DNA of 64,000 bases from Proteiniborus ethanoligenes (GTDB lineage: Bacteria; Bacillota; Clostridia; Tissierellales; Proteiniboraceae): contig NZ_FNQE01000002.1 in NCBI RefSeq assembly GCF_900107485.1, forward strand, positions 124,001 through 188,000, written 5' to 3'. Below the pieces are notes generated by a model. That model worked only from the letters and a program-made list of their open reading frames with translations. It searched no databases and was not told the origin of the DNA. Positions 1 through 9,563 of this stretch are shown piece by piece (position 1 is the first letter of the stretch; each line of letters begins with the position of its first letter). The translations under genes and the position numbers were made by a program.

Positions 1-204
1 AACTAGAACTCCGCCTACAGGTCGGTCAAGTCTATGAACAAGTCCTAGGTAGGGCTTTTCCTTCAAGACCTCTTTTTCTACGCAATGATTAATTAGAATA
101 CTCATTAAATCTTCATCTAGAGTTTTATCACTTTGGCAGGGCATTTTAGGAGGCTTTTCTACTACTATTATATTCCTGTCCTCAAAAAGTATTTTAGCTT
201 TCAT
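1..204 (-). CDS. RluD-family pseudouridine synthase (N-terminal part; runs off the window)
   Basis: Only the first 68 codons are in the window. Translating the minus strand from the ATG at 204 gives a protein beginning MKAKILFEDRNIIVVEKPP and reaching a HRLDRPVGGV motif near residues 58-67. The VVEKPP start and the HRLD motif, whose Asp is the catalytic residue, are hallmarks of the RluA/RluD family of RNA pseudouridine synthases, which isomerise uridines in 23S rRNA or tRNA. An AAGGAG ribosome binding site lies 6-7 bases before the ATG. No S4 domain precedes the catalytic region, so this is a short-form member, but the exact rRNA target cannot be told. Confidence 0.85.
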   Translation of the reverse strand, partial: MKAKILFEDRNIIVVEKPPKMPCQSDKTLDEDLMSILINHCVEKEVLKEKPYLGLVHRLDRPVGGVLV

Positions 205-334
205 TTTGATTCTCCTTAGTATATTATTATAGTTAGATTTTTTCAAAAAAACATAAAAATATCAATAGAAAAAACAAAATTATTTTATTAATCTTTTTGG
301 GATTTTTGTAGTTCCTGTTAAATGTATAACTTTG

Positions 335-364
335 TTGAAAAATGTTGAAACCATATGTTATAAT
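335..364 (+). promoter_or_regulatory. sigma-A type promoter of the ferritin-like gene
   Basis: TTGAAA (335-340) and TATAAT (359-364) are separated by 18 bases and lie about 40 bases before the ATG at 405. A second TTGAAA occurs at 345-350. This is the clearest promoter in the 200-base divergent gap at the start of the window. Confidence 0.65.
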
Positions 365-404
365 TTAATAGCATGACTTAAAACACTAGGAAGGAAGTTA
401 AGAA

Positions 405-869
405 ATGTACACAATTATAGATGTAATAGACAAGATAATAGATATAGAAAAAAAATCACTAGAGCTTTATGAGATGTTGAAAGATAGCCCTAACATAAGT
501 GGGCATGTAAAGCTTGTGGCAGGTACTTTTATTAGGGAAGAAACAAGGCACATAGAAACATATAACAAAATAAAAAAAGAAATTATGAATAAGGATGATA
601 TTCAGCTAGACTTTGATGTTTATGACAATATTTCTAAAATTATTATAGACTTTAGAAAGGGACTCACCTATACAGAGGCTGATGATGTTAAGCAGCTATT
701 AATGAGTGCTCTTGATTTTGAAGAAAAAAATCTAGCTCTTGTTATTAGAATACAAGGACTGCTTGTAAAGAAAAAAGAAGATACTGAAACTAACAGCTAT
801 AAAGCACTAAGTGGAATTATCAAAGAAGAAAAAAAACATATTGATATGATTAAAGAGTTCTTAGGCTAG
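405..869 (+). CDS. Ferritin-like (rubrerythrin-type) four-helix-bundle protein
   Basis: A 154-residue all-helical protein. Acidic and histidine residues recur at helix positions typical of ferritin-like diiron proteins: IDIEKKSLELYE near residues 11-22, an EETRH motif near 45-49, DFEEKN near 105-110 and an EEKKH motif near 142-146. The two ExxxH elements plus the two other Glu-bearing helices would supply the metal ligands. There is no C-terminal rubredoxin CxxC domain, so it is not a full rubrerythrin. Role is inferred as iron or peroxide handling in an anaerobe. It has its own promoter, an AGGAAGG ribosome binding site and a terminator, so it is a single-gene unit. Confidence 0.7.
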   Translation: MYTIIDVIDKIIDIEKKSLELYEMLKDSPNISGHVKLVAGTFIREETRHIETYNKIKKEIMNKDDIQLDFDVYDNISKIIIDFRKGLTYTEADDVKQLLMSALDFEEKNLALVIRIQGLLVKKKEDTETNSYKALSGIIKEEKKHIDMIKEFLG

Positions 870-935
870 CTATAAAATAGCTTTATGTACAATTATAAAT
901 AGAATCAAGATACATAAGGATAATACAATATATTT

Positions 936-972
936 AAAGAATCCAAAATACTACAGGATTCTTTGTTTTTTT
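936..972 (+). terminator. Rho-independent terminator after the ferritin-like gene
   Basis: A 9-bp stem, AAAGAATCC (936-944) with GGATTCTTT (956-964), is followed by G and seven T. Confidence 0.8.
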
Positions 973-1073
973 ATTCTTTTTACTTTTTTATAGCAACTTT
1001 ATACATTTTATAGTAAAATGTATATATATTTATTTTTATTACTAGCTTCATCAATGAGGAAAGGAACATGTAG

Positions 1074-2864
1074 ATGATTGAAAACATAGCGTTTATATTA
1101 AAGATAACAGACTTAAAAACTATTCATGCTTTGAGTATTTTTCTAGCAGGAACTATTGCTTTACTACTTTTATATAATAGAAGAAAAGATAATATAAAAA
1201 TTATGATGGGAAAGATAGTATTTGATAATTTAAAGAATCCTATGGTAATAACAAACAATGAAAGAAAGATAGTTTATGTTAATAGTAGCTTTGAAGAATT
1301 GACTGGATATAGGCTAGAAGAGATTTTGCACAAAAACACTAAATTTCTACATTCGGGGATTCATGATAAGGAATTTTATACTGAAATGGATAGTGCCATT
1401 AATGAATATGGAAGATGGCAAGGCGAAATATGGGATAGAAAAAAGAGCGGTGAAATATTTCCTAAGCATTTAACTATAACTGCTGTAGAAAGACAAGACG
1501 GTAAACGAATAAATTATGTAGGAATATACCAAGATCCAATAGAAATGAAGAAAATAGAAGAAAATTTTGTTAGACTTGAGAAATATGACTTGCTGACAGG
1601 TCTTCCAAATGACAAATATTTGAGAGAAATTTTAACAAAAGAAATGAGCATAAAGAGTACAAGCCATGAAGAACAATTTGTAATATCTTTTAAAATTACA
1701 AACTTTAATGAGATTGTTGCCAGCTATGGATACAGACTAATGGACGAAGTTATGGTAAATATGATTAACAGAGTTGAACTAATCTTTAGTGGAATTGGAA
1801 CCTTATTTAGAACTGAAAAAGAGGTATTTATGGTATATGGAACTATAGATACGCAAATACAAAGCTTAGATAGTATTGCTGAAGAGCTGAACAATGCTAT
1901 TAGCATAGGCTTTAGCTGTGATGATGAAATTGTATTTATAAATATAATCATTGGAATATTACCAATAATAAATACATATGATAATGTTTATAGAATTCTA
2001 GAGGATGTTAATTTAGCAATAGATTGGGCGGCAAAAAGCAATAATGGTAATTATGCTTTTTACGATGAGAGTATAAGGGAACAGCTTCAAAATGATGTAA
2101 AGATAGAAACTCTCTTAAGAACTGCAATTGATAATATGGAATTAAGCTTGTTATACCAACCGCAGCATGACACAAAGACAGGAAAAATAATAGGCTTAGA
2201 AGCTTTAGTAAGATGGAATAACGACGAGATTGGACAAGTATCACCTTTTGTATTTATACCTATTGCAGAAAGATTAGGTCTTATAGACCAAATAGGAAGA
2301 TGGGTAATGCTAGAAGCCTGTAAGCAAAACAAAAAATGGCAGAAGCTTGGGTTACCTAAGATTCCCGTTTCAGTAAACCTATCTCCTATTCAATTTAAGA
2401 ATAGGAGACTAGTCGATGATATAAAAAGCATATTACAAGAATGTGGACTAGAAGGTAAATATTTAGGTGTGGAGATTACGGAAAATGCTTTAGTTGAAGA
2501 TATAAAAGACATAAATAAAAAGCTTTCTTCCTTAAAGGATATGGGTATCAAGATTTCTATAGATGATTTTGGTACTGGATATTCGTCCTTAAGATATCTT
2601 AGAGATTTAAATCTTGATGTAATAAAAATAGATAGGGAATTTATAAAGGATTATCCAGAAAAAGATGATGGATCTATTACTAAAATAATATTGAATCTTG
2701 CTCGTGAACTTGGATATAAGACAGTTTCTGAAGGAGTAGAAACTCAAGAACAATTAGATTTTGTTAACCTTAATGGTGGAGATGTTATACAAGGCTACTT
2801 TTTTAGTCCGCCAGTAAGTCCTGAAAGAATTGAAGAAATATTAACAAAACAAAACGAGGGATAA
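1074..2864 (+). CDS. Membrane-anchored PAS - degenerate GGDEF - EAL protein (predicted c-di-GMP phosphodiesterase)
   Basis: A 596-residue protein with one N-terminal membrane helix (about 18-36), a PAS domain (about 47-160), a GGDEF-type domain (about 170-325) and an EAL domain (about 345-590). The EAL residues needed for c-di-GMP hydrolysis are visible: GLEALVRW, NLSPIQF, EITEN, DDFGTGYSS, KIDREF and SEGVET. The GGDEF signature is replaced by RTEKEVFMV, so cyclase activity is not expected; such domains often act as GTP-binding regulators of the EAL domain. The next gene starts 2 bases after the stop, so the two are very likely co-transcribed. A start-stop dipeptide-less ORF (ATG TAG) lies directly before the ATG. 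Confidence 0.88.
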   Translation: MIENIAFILKITDLKTIHALSIFLAGTIALLLLYNRRKDNIKIMMGKIVFDNLKNPMVITNNERKIVYVNSSFEELTGYRLEEILHKNTKFLHSGIHDKEFYTEMDSAINEYGRWQGEIWDRKKSGEIFPKHLTITAVERQDGKRINYVGIYQDPIEMKKIEENFVRLEKYDLLTGLPNDKYLREILTKEMSIKSTSHEEQFVISFKITNFNEIVASYGYRLMDEVMVNMINRVELIFSGIGTLFRTEKEVFMVYGTIDTQIQSLDSIAEELNNAISIGFSCDDEIVFINIIIGILPIINTYDNVYRILEDVNLAIDWAAKSNNGNYAFYDESIREQLQNDVKIETLLRTAIDNMELSLLYQPQHDTKTGKIIGLEALVRWNNDEIGQVSPFVFIPIAERLGLIDQIGRWVMLEACKQNKKWQKLGLPKIPVSVNLSPIQFKNRRLVDDIKSILQECGLEGKYLGVEITENALVEDIKDINKKLSSLKDMGIKISIDDFGTGYSSLRYLRDLNLDVIKIDREFIKDYPEKDDGSITKIILNLARELGYKTVSEGVETQEQLDFVNLNGGDVIQGYFFSPPVSPERIEEILTKQNEG

Positions 2865-2866
2865 AA

Positions 2867-3994
2867 ATGATACAGGAACTAGTAAAAGCATTTTTCTTTA
2901 TTTTTGTAGCAGAAATGGGAGATAAGACTCAAATATTGGCAATGACATTTGCAACACAATATAAGGTGCAAAAGGTACTATTAGGAGTTTTAATCGGTTC
3001 CGCATTAAACCACGGGATAGCCATAGTATTAGGCTCGTATCTTTCGACTCTAGTACCACTAGATAAAATACAGATAATAGCAGGGTTAATGTTTATTGTT
3101 TTTGGACTCATGGCTTTAAGAAGTCATGATGAAGAAAAAGAGGATAATAAAAGGAGCTTTGGTCCGGTTTTGACTGTGGCCTTAGCCTTTTTTCTTGGAG
3201 AATTAGGAGATAAAACCCAGCTTACTGCAATGACTTTAGCTGTAGACTCAGAATATCCAACCTTTATATTGCTTGGAGCAGTTTTAGGAATGCTGGCTAC
3301 TAGTGGACTAGGAATATTTATTGGAACTATTATTGGAGATAAAGTTCCTGAATTTACAATAAAAGTTATATCATCGGCAATATTTATTTTTTTTGGGACC
3401 TTAAAGCTCTTCCAAACAGTTCCTAAGGAGTATATATCAGGTTTTAGCATCGGGATATATTTTTCTTTTTTAACCTTGTTAATATATATACTTTTGAAAC
3501 CAATTTTGAAAGCAAAAAAGGAAGAAAGAAGACTTCCTATGCAAGAAATTGCTGCTACCTTGTATGACCAAGCAAATGAAATAAAGAAAGCAGTTGAAGA
3601 TATTTGTATTGGAGAATCTATTTGTGGAGAATGCATAGGGAGCAGGTGTCTTGTTGGATTTGCTAAAAGAGCTCTTAAATCAGCCATAGAGGAAGAAACC
3701 TATATTCTACCTTCAGAATGGGAGGAACTACCTAAAATTAATGGAAAAAGCTTTCCACAAGGAAAAGTAGTGGAAGCACTATCATTGACCTTGTCTCATT
3801 TAATAAAATATGGAGGCAATCATGATGATAATTATGTTGTTAATAAGGCAAGGCAAGCTTTGGAAATTATAGCCTTTGGAGAAACTATTCCTTTCTATGG
3901 GGATGTGAAGAACTATTTTAAAGAAATGAAAAAAAGAAATGAAAAGCTTTCAAGCAGGATAATAAAAAGAATTGAAGAGATAAATGAAGCATAA
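2867..3994 (+). CDS. TMEM165/GDT1-family (UPF0016) cation transporter with a C-terminal cysteine-containing domain
   Basis: The membrane part (about 1-212) carries two copies of the family motif E-x-G-D-K-T: EMGDKT at 16-21 and ELGDKT in the second repeat. These motifs define the GDT1/MneA family, which exports Mn2+ or Ca2+. Six to seven hydrophobic segments are visible. The remaining 160 or so residues are soluble, which is unusual for a family whose bacterial members are typically around 200 residues. The tail holds a cluster, CIGESICGECIGSRC, followed by helical sequence. Translation is likely coupled to the EAL gene upstream (2-base gap). Substrate is inferred from the family, not shown. 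Confidence 0.85.
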   Translation: MIQELVKAFFFIFVAEMGDKTQILAMTFATQYKVQKVLLGVLIGSALNHGIAIVLGSYLSTLVPLDKIQIIAGLMFIVFGLMALRSHDEEKEDNKRSFGPVLTVALAFFLGELGDKTQLTAMTLAVDSEYPTFILLGAVLGMLATSGLGIFIGTIIGDKVPEFTIKVISSAIFIFFGTLKLFQTVPKEYISGFSIGIYFSFLTLLIYILLKPILKAKKEERRLPMQEIAATLYDQANEIKKAVEDICIGESICGECIGSRCLVGFAKRALKSAIEEETYILPSEWEELPKINGKSFPQGKVVEALSLTLSHLIKYGGNHDDNYVVNKARQALEIIAFGETIPFYGDVKNYFKEMKKRNEKLSSRIIKRIEEINEA

Positions 3995-4109
3995 TAAAAA
4001 GTTCATCCTCCTGTTAAAATATGTACTAAATGCCTGTATGTTTAAAAATCATCTATTAGGGAATAAATATATAGACTATAGTTAAATTTAAAGCTAAGGA
4101 GGAATATAT

Positions 4110-4631
4110 ATGGAAAGAATAGTTGGGAGACAAGCACCAGATTTTAATATGCAGGCAGTATTGCCTAATGGAGAAGATTTTGGAGAAGTTAAGTTAAATG
4201 ACTATAAAGGTAAGTGGTTAGTAATGTTTTTTTATCCACTAGATTTTACTTTTGTCTGTCCTACAGAGATAAAAGCCTATAGCCATAGATATGAAGAATT
4301 TAAAGCAGCAAGGGCAGAAGTTTTAGGCATAAGCACAGATAGTGAACACTCACATAAGGCTTGGATAAAAGGTGACCTAGGCAAGCTAAAGTTTCCTTTA
4401 GCTTCTGATAGAACAAAGACTACATCTAGAGACTATGGAGTCCTTATAGAAGAAGAAGGCATAGCTTTAAGAGGACTATTTATAATAGACCCAGAAGGGG
4501 TAATAAGGTATTCGGTAGTCCATGATCTAGGAATAGGAAGAAGTGTTGATGAAACTCTTCGTGTGCTTAAGGCATTACAAGCTGGAGGATTATGTCCTGT
4601 AGATTGGAATGAAGGAGACGAATTATTGTAG
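4110..4631 (+). CDS. Typical 2-Cys peroxiredoxin (AhpC/Prx1 type)
   Basis: A 173-residue thiol peroxidase. The peroxidatic cysteine is C50 in the motif DFTFVCPTE, and the resolving cysteine is C162 in GGLCPVDW, the layout of typical 2-Cys Prx dimers that reduce H2O2 and organic peroxides. The protein ends shortly after the resolving cysteine and lacks the C-terminal YF helix, which suggests resistance to overoxidation. A strong AAGGAGG site lies 7 bases before the ATG. It is monocistronic, with a terminator downstream. No ahpF-type reductase is adjacent, so thioredoxin or another partner would have to recycle it. Confidence 0.92.
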   Translation: MERIVGRQAPDFNMQAVLPNGEDFGEVKLNDYKGKWLVMFFYPLDFTFVCPTEIKAYSHRYEEFKAARAEVLGISTDSEHSHKAWIKGDLGKLKFPLASDRTKTTSRDYGVLIEEEGIALRGLFIIDPEGVIRYSVVHDLGIGRSVDETLRVLKALQAGGLCPVDWNEGDELL

Positions 4632-4667
4632 TATAAATGCCTAAAATGGTGTTTGGAACAATTGGTG

Positions 4668-4700
4668 GGACGGTCAGTTCAGTGGCCGTCCTAATTATTT
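4668..4700 (+). terminator. Probable terminator after the peroxiredoxin gene
   Basis: GGACGGTCA (4668-4676) pairs with TGGCCGTCC (4683-4691) with one G-U pair. The following tract, TAATTATTT, is T-rich but interrupted. Confidence 0.6.
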
Positions 4701-4813
4701 ATGAGGACTAGGAAAGTTCTAATTTTATATAAGAATTATTGCACTCATTATATTTTCTAAAACTTTTTCATAGGTTACAATAAATATGATAGTATCATAA
4801 TGAGGTGGTTTTA

Positions 4814-5434
4814 TTGGAGATTTCTAATATTAGATATGCATTTTCAAAAAGACGGAAAAAGCCTATGGAAATAAAGGATAATTATGCTGTATTGATGCCT
4901 CTTATAATGGTAGATGGTCAGTGGCATGTATTATTTGAGGTACGCTCTGAAAAGCTAGAAACTCAGCCTAATGAAATATCTTTCCCAGGTGGAAAGGTTG
5001 AAAAAGGAGAGAAGTTTTCAGAAGCAGCTATTAGAGAAACCAGCGAAGAGCTAAATATTTATCCTAGAAACATAACTCTCTTGGGAGAACTAGATTTTAT
5101 AGCATCCGGGAATAGAGCTATATATGGTTTTCTTGGGATACTTGAAGAATTAGACATAGACCATATTAAGTACAATGAAGATGAGGTAGACCACATATTC
5201 ACAGTACCTTTAGACTTTTTTATAAACAATGAACCTGAAACACATTATACTAAACTAGAAGTAACCACAGATTCAGATTTTCCATATCATATGATACAAA
5301 ACGGTAAGGAGTATAATTGGTATAAAGGAAAGCAAGCTGTATATTTTTATGTGTATGGCGATTATGTAATATGGGGTATGACTGCTAGATTTATAAAAAA
5401 TTTTGTCAGTATAATAAAAGAAGATAACTTATAA
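4814..5434 (+). CDS. Nudix hydrolase, CoA-diphosphatase-like
   Basis: The Nudix box is present as GGKVEKGEKFSEAA followed by IRETSEELNI (GX5EX7REUXEE pattern; the usual Gly before the last hydrophobic residue is Asn). It is preceded by RSEKLETQPNEISFPGG, which resembles the RS-x-x-L...FPGG signature of CoA pyrophosphatases. The likely reaction is Mg2+-dependent cleavage of CoA or a related nucleoside diphosphate derivative. The TTG at 4814 is preferred as start because GAGGTGG lies about 6 bases before it; the GTG at 4805 is part of that ribosome binding site. It is a single-gene unit ending in a bidirectional terminator. Confidence 0.8.
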   Translation: MEISNIRYAFSKRRKKPMEIKDNYAVLMPLIMVDGQWHVLFEVRSEKLETQPNEISFPGGKVEKGEKFSEAAIRETSEELNIYPRNITLLGELDFIASGNRAIYGFLGILEELDIDHIKYNEDEVDHIFTVPLDFFINNEPETHYTKLEVTTDSDFPYHMIQNGKEYNWYKGKQAVYFYVYGDYVIWGMTARFIKNFVSIIKEDNL

Positions 5435-5464
5435 AAAGCAAATGAAAATTCATTTGCTTTTTAT
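5431..5464. terminator. Bidirectional terminator (Nudix gene and convergent HTH regulator)
   Basis: A nearly perfect palindrome, ATAAAAAGCAAATGAA (5431-5446) with its complement at 5449-5464. A tracts and T tracts flank the GC-containing core, so it can work on both strands. Confidence 0.8.
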
Positions 5465-5520
5465 AAGTTTGGAGATTTTACGAACAAGAGCTTATGCATC
5501 TAATATGGTTAGAGAAATAG

Positions 5521-7164
5521 TTATTGCTTAAGCTTTTCGAGAATATTTTCAAGCCAAGCTATTATGTAATTTTTATTTTTATTAATATCAGGAATTGATT
5601 TCCAAGCATCTAAAAAATGTTCGTTTATAGCTTTAACAAGTATATGCTCATTAAATAAAAAACTAAAGGCTGACCTTTGGTTTTCAGGAATATTTGATAC
5701 TTTTTCTAAGGGATTGCAAGCATTAATAAATAAAGAACTCACACCATTAATCTCAAAAAAAAAGCATGGAAGCAGATTTTTATTTTTTTTGCTTATCAAA
5801 GCAATTTCATAGTTATTATATTTTTTTAATAAATATATAAGATGATGGACATACCTGATAATATCATTTTTATCTATACTGTGTTCTAGTGAAGTCTTGT
5901 ATCCATCAATTGTTAAAGGTTTTTTACCATCAATCATATTCTCAAATTCTTCTCTTATGTAAATATCTCTATAAATATACGTTTTAACTCTATTGGAAAA
6001 GGCGTTTAGTTTTGTTTCGTGCCATTTGTTTTTTTCTTCAATCTCTAATTTAGCTGTATTAAATATTTTTAGATATTTGTTATAAAGGCCTAAGGGTATA
6101 GTTAACGAATTTATTCCATCACTATAGAAATAACTATTTCCTAATCTATCTATATTTTCGGTTTTGCTTTTGCAAAAGAAAATATCCCTATAATAAAATC
6201 GACTCACTATTAATGGGGAAGAATGAGAAATTGATCTATAGTGATGGTACAAAAGTGTATTAATAATTTCTTGATTTTTAAAATAAAATGCATTATTCAA
6301 ATTGTAATGCGAAAAATCCGTTAGACATACCATTGCTCCAATTGTAGGAACTATTATTATGTCTGTTCCTCTAGCTTGTGGGCTGTTTTCTTTGAAATAA
6401 AAGACCTTAAAACTTTCATACCTAATGAATTTTTGAATAAATCCTAATGTCTTTAGAGTATTTCCTTTATTGTCATGTAGTAGCAAATTGATGACTATTT
6501 GCCAATCGTTTTCAAGAATTTTAATAAAAAGTTTTTCAACAAGTCTGTAAAAATCCTGCTTAAATGGAATTAACTCTACACCACTATTTAAGATGATAAG
6601 AATAGGCTCCTGATGTTTTCCATTTATTGTAGATGCCTCATCAAGTATCCTTAAGATATTTGATAAAATGTACTCTTCTCCTGTTATCATACACTCACTG
6701 CACATGGTATGACTTGTCGAGATATGATCATTATTATGGGGAAATATATTGTTGCTACCATTAATTAAAATAGGCTTTGCTTTTGAAGTTTTTACACTCA
6801 TGTAATTGGAATTAAACCTAACAGCTATTTTATTTTTTTGTTCTATGGAATATTCTTGTCCATTTAACAAAATATCCTCTATTTTGTCTTCTACTTTTCT
6901 AAAAGTAATACTTTTTTCATTACTAATCATCTTCATTACTTCGTTAATATTTCTTTCCTGCTGGCTACTTGATACTGTGCTTGAAATAAATTTTGCTATA
7001 TTTTGAATATGATTAGAGTTATATGGAGGCACTCTTTTATTATTAATCCACTTACTTACTAAAGAAGGATCTACATTTATGCCTCTAGCCAATTGATTAT
7101 AAGTTATGTTTAGAGATGATACTATAAGCTTTAAACATTCCCCAAATTCTAAACAACTTTTCAT
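5521..7164 (-). CDS. Large HTH (XRE/Cro-like) DNA-binding protein of unknown function
   Basis: A 547-residue protein. Residues about 11-55 form an HTH (NQLARGINVDPSLVSKWIN), like Cro/C1-type repressors. The other roughly 490 residues are not recognised; they are rich in Asn, Lys, Ile and Tyr, contain no clear membrane helix, and have a CSEC pair near residue 155. The gene is transcribed away from a methyl-accepting chemotaxis gene, with a 329-base shared control region. The size suggests an HTH fused to a sensory or enzymatic domain. Function cannot be assigned. Confidence 0.6.
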   Translation of the reverse strand: MKSCLEFGECLKLIVSSLNITYNQLARGINVDPSLVSKWINNKRVPPYNSNHIQNIAKFISSTVSSSQQERNINEVMKMISNEKSITFRKVEDKIEDILLNGQEYSIEQKNKIAVRFNSNYMSVKTSKAKPILINGSNNIFPHNNDHISTSHTMCSECMITGEEYILSNILRILDEASTINGKHQEPILIILNSGVELIPFKQDFYRLVEKLFIKILENDWQIVINLLLHDNKGNTLKTLGFIQKFIRYESFKVFYFKENSPQARGTDIIIVPTIGAMVCLTDFSHYNLNNAFYFKNQEIINTLLYHHYRSISHSSPLIVSRFYYRDIFFCKSKTENIDRLGNSYFYSDGINSLTIPLGLYNKYLKIFNTAKLEIEEKNKWHETKLNAFSNRVKTYIYRDIYIREEFENMIDGKKPLTIDGYKTSLEHSIDKNDIIRYVHHLIYLLKKYNNYEIALISKKNKNLLPCFFFEINGVSSLFINACNPLEKVSNIPENQRSAFSFLFNEHILVKAINEHFLDAWKSIPDINKNKNYIIAWLENILEKLKQ

Positions 7165-7493
7165 AATGCTACCCCCAATACTATCTTTATGTGCTAGTAA
7201 TTAGCTTAATATTGACCATATATATTTGATTTTCAGAGAAAATGCAACATTGTCAATGACAAAAACATGACACGCAGAAAGAAGTTATATTTCCCTGTGA
7301 TAATATAGATAATATAACTAAAAATTCTAGCTTATTCTCCAAAACTTGCATAATCATTAAATTATAAAACAAATGTAACATAAATGTAATATTTAAATAC
7401 AATTATATACATGGTTCAGTTGTTATATATTTTACACAAAAATCCACGTAAGTACATAGTGACAAATATTATACTGCTAGGGGGGCATATAGA
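7165..7493. promoter_or_regulatory. Divergent control region between the HTH regulator and the chemoreceptor
   Basis: A 329-base AT-rich gap. It contains a perfect palindrome, TTGTCAATGACAA (7250-7262), near the likely regulator promoter on the minus strand (TTGCAT, about 17 bases, then TATATA). Upstream of the chemoreceptor a TATTAT (7467-7472) could be a -10, but no good -35 is visible. The palindrome is a candidate autoregulatory site for the HTH protein. Confidence 0.4.
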
Positions 7494-9512
7494 ATGAAAA
7501 AAGAAAGAAGATTATTTGGTTCAAAAAGTTTAAAGGCTAAAATTTCTTTATCATTAACACTATTAATACTTGTTATGTGTGCAGGCTTAGGAATAATATC
7601 ATATATCAATGCAAAGGAAGCATTAATATATAATGTAAAAGATAATTTACCACAGTTAGCAGAAAGTGCTGCAAGTTTTGTACAATCAGAGCTAACAACA
7701 TATACTTCATCATTAGAAGTACTAGGAACAATACAAAGACTAAAAAGCAAAGAAGTTTCATGGGAGGAGAAAAAGTCAATTTTAAAAGACGAGACTGAAC
7801 GCTCTGGATATTTGAATTTAGGTATATCTGATTTGAATGGAAATATAAATAAAGTATATGGAAAATCAGAAAACATTTCAAATAAAGATTACTTCGCGAA
7901 AGCTAAAAGTGGAGAAAGCTTTGTATCAGATCCATTTATAGACGATGACAATAGAATTAAAATTGCAATATCAGTACCCTTTAAAGACAATGGAAGAATC
8001 ATAGGGACAATTGTTGCATATATAGATGCAAGTGTTTTAAATAATATGGTTAAAGATATAAGGTACGAAGAAACAGGATATGGTTTTATTATAAGCAAAG
8101 ATGGTATTATTATTGGACATCCAGACCATAGCTTAGCTATGTCAGAAGAATTTAAATATGAAAATATGAAGAAGAATGATGAATATAAAACTTTAGCAAT
8201 TCTTTTTGAGAAAATGATGAATGGAGAAGTAGGAGAATATTCATATACTTTTGCAGGTGAAAACAAACTAAACGGATATGCTCCTATAGGAGATACAGGC
8301 TGGTCTATTGCTGTAACTGCACCTGAAGAAGAAGTGCTAGTAAGATTAAATACCTTAAGAAACTCAAGTATGATTACATCTATAATAGCTATAGCTTTAG
8401 GTATTGTAGTTTCATTGTTTATTAGCTTGTCTATAACAAAGCCTATTATAGCTGTAACAAAACGAGCCGAAAGAATTGCTGATTTAGATATTAGCGAAGA
8501 TATAGATAAAAGTTTCTTAGAGAGGGAAGATGAAATAGGAAGAATAGCAACAGCCTTCCAAACCATATTATATAATTTAAGAGAATTTATATCAAATGTT
8601 ATGAATTCAGCAGAGCTAGTTGCTGCATCTTCTGAAGAATTAACAGCAATTTCTGAGCAGTCGGCGATGGCCTCCCAAAGTGTAGCTACTTCTTCTACAG
8701 AGGTAGCACAAAATTCAGAAAAACAGCTAAGAGAAATACTAGATGTAACATCATCTATGGAGCAAATATCTGCAAGTGTCCAAGAAATATATAGTAATGC
8801 AGAGGAAATAAATAATTTAAGTAAAGAGACTTTTGAACAATCAAATACAGGAAGAGATGATATCAAAGAGGTAATTTCTCAAATGCATAGTATAGCAAAA
8901 AGTACAGAGCATGTTAAAGAATCATTGGAGGAAGTTACTAACAGTTCTAAAAAGATGAATGACATGACAAACTTGATTCAGAACATAGCAGAGCAGACAA
9001 ATTTACTCGCCTTAAATGCCGCAATAGAAGCAGCAAGGGCTGGAGAGCAGGGAAGAGGTTTTGCTGTAGTTGCAGAAGAAGTTAGAAAACTAGCTGAGGA
9101 ATCTCAACAGGCAACAGAAGATATATATGAACTTATTAAAAATAATGATGAAATTATCAAGAAAGCTAACATAGCTATGGAAGAAGGCATGAATAATGTC
9201 AATAAGGGTATGGACACTGTTAATCATACAGAAAAAACCTTTGAGAATATTGCCAATTTAGTAAGAGATGTTAGTGAGCAAATAGTATTTATATCAGAAT
9301 CTATAAATCAAGTGGCTAAAGGAAGCGAGAGTGTAGTTTCATCTTCTGTTCAACTAGAAAGTATGAGCAAAGAAGTTTCAGGACAAATACAAAATGTATC
9401 AGCTGCTACAGAGGAGCAAACAGCATCTATGGAGGAAATTGCGTCAGCAAGTCAAAGCTTAGCTAAGCTAGCAGAAGAGCTTCAACAAAGCATTGGTCGA
9501 GTTAAGCTGTGA
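7494..9512 (+). CDS. Methyl-accepting chemotaxis protein with periplasmic-type dCache sensor
   Basis: A 672-residue classical chemoreceptor. TM1 is at about 17-37, an extracellular double-Cache domain at about 38-280, TM2 at about 290-312, a HAMP domain (from [20 protein letters not shown]) at about 313-370, and a methylation and signalling coiled coil to the end. The kinase-contacting tip is recognisable around residues 500-530 ([20 protein letters not shown]). dCache domains commonly bind amino acids, organic acids or purines; the ligand here is unknown. Ribosome binding site AGGGGGG. The protein ends without a CheR-docking pentapeptide. No che genes are nearby. Confidence 0.95.
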   Translation: MKKERRLFGSKSLKAKISLSLTLLILVMCAGLGIISYINAKEALIYNVKDNLPQLAESAASFVQSELTTYTSSLEVLGTIQRLKSKEVSWEEKKSILKDETERSGYLNLGISDLNGNINKVYGKSENISNKDYFAKAKSGESFVSDPFIDDDNRIKIAISVPFKDNGRIIGTIVAYIDASVLNNMVKDIRYEETGYGFIISKDGIIIGHPDHSLAMSEEFKYENMKKNDEYKTLAILFEKMMNGEVGEYSYTFAGENKLNGYAPIGDTGWSIAVTAPEEEVLVRLNTLRNSSMITSIIAIALGIVVSLFISLSITKPIIAVTKRAERIADLDISEDIDKSFLEREDEIGRIATAFQTILYNLREFISNVMNSAELVAASSEELTAISEQSAMASQSVATSSTEVAQNSEKQLREILDVTSSMEQISASVQEIYSNAEEINNLSKETFEQSNTGRDDIKEVISQMHSIAKSTEHVKESLEEVTNSSKKMNDMTNLIQNIAEQTNLLALNAAIEAARAGEQGRGFAVVAEEVRKLAEESQQATEDIYELIKNNDEIIKKANIAMEEGMNNVNKGMDTVNHTEKTFENIANLVRDVSEQIVFISESINQVAKGSESVVSSSVQLESMSKEVSGQIQNVSAATEEQTASMEEIASASQSLAKLAEELQQSIGRVKL

Positions 9513-9563
9513 TTAAGTGTATTTTAAAAAGTTATAAATATTGAATTATATATTTTTTAGATA

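Noticed and set aside
3124-3687. 187-codon minus-strand ORF inside the GDT1-type gene
   Set aside because: Antisense of a clearly coding membrane protein with the E-x-G-D-K-T motifs on the plus strand.
7889-8866. Long 325-codon minus-strand ORF inside the chemoreceptor gene, rich in Ser and Leu
   Set aside because: It is the antisense shadow of the MCP coding sequence, with no ribosome binding site and no recognisable product.
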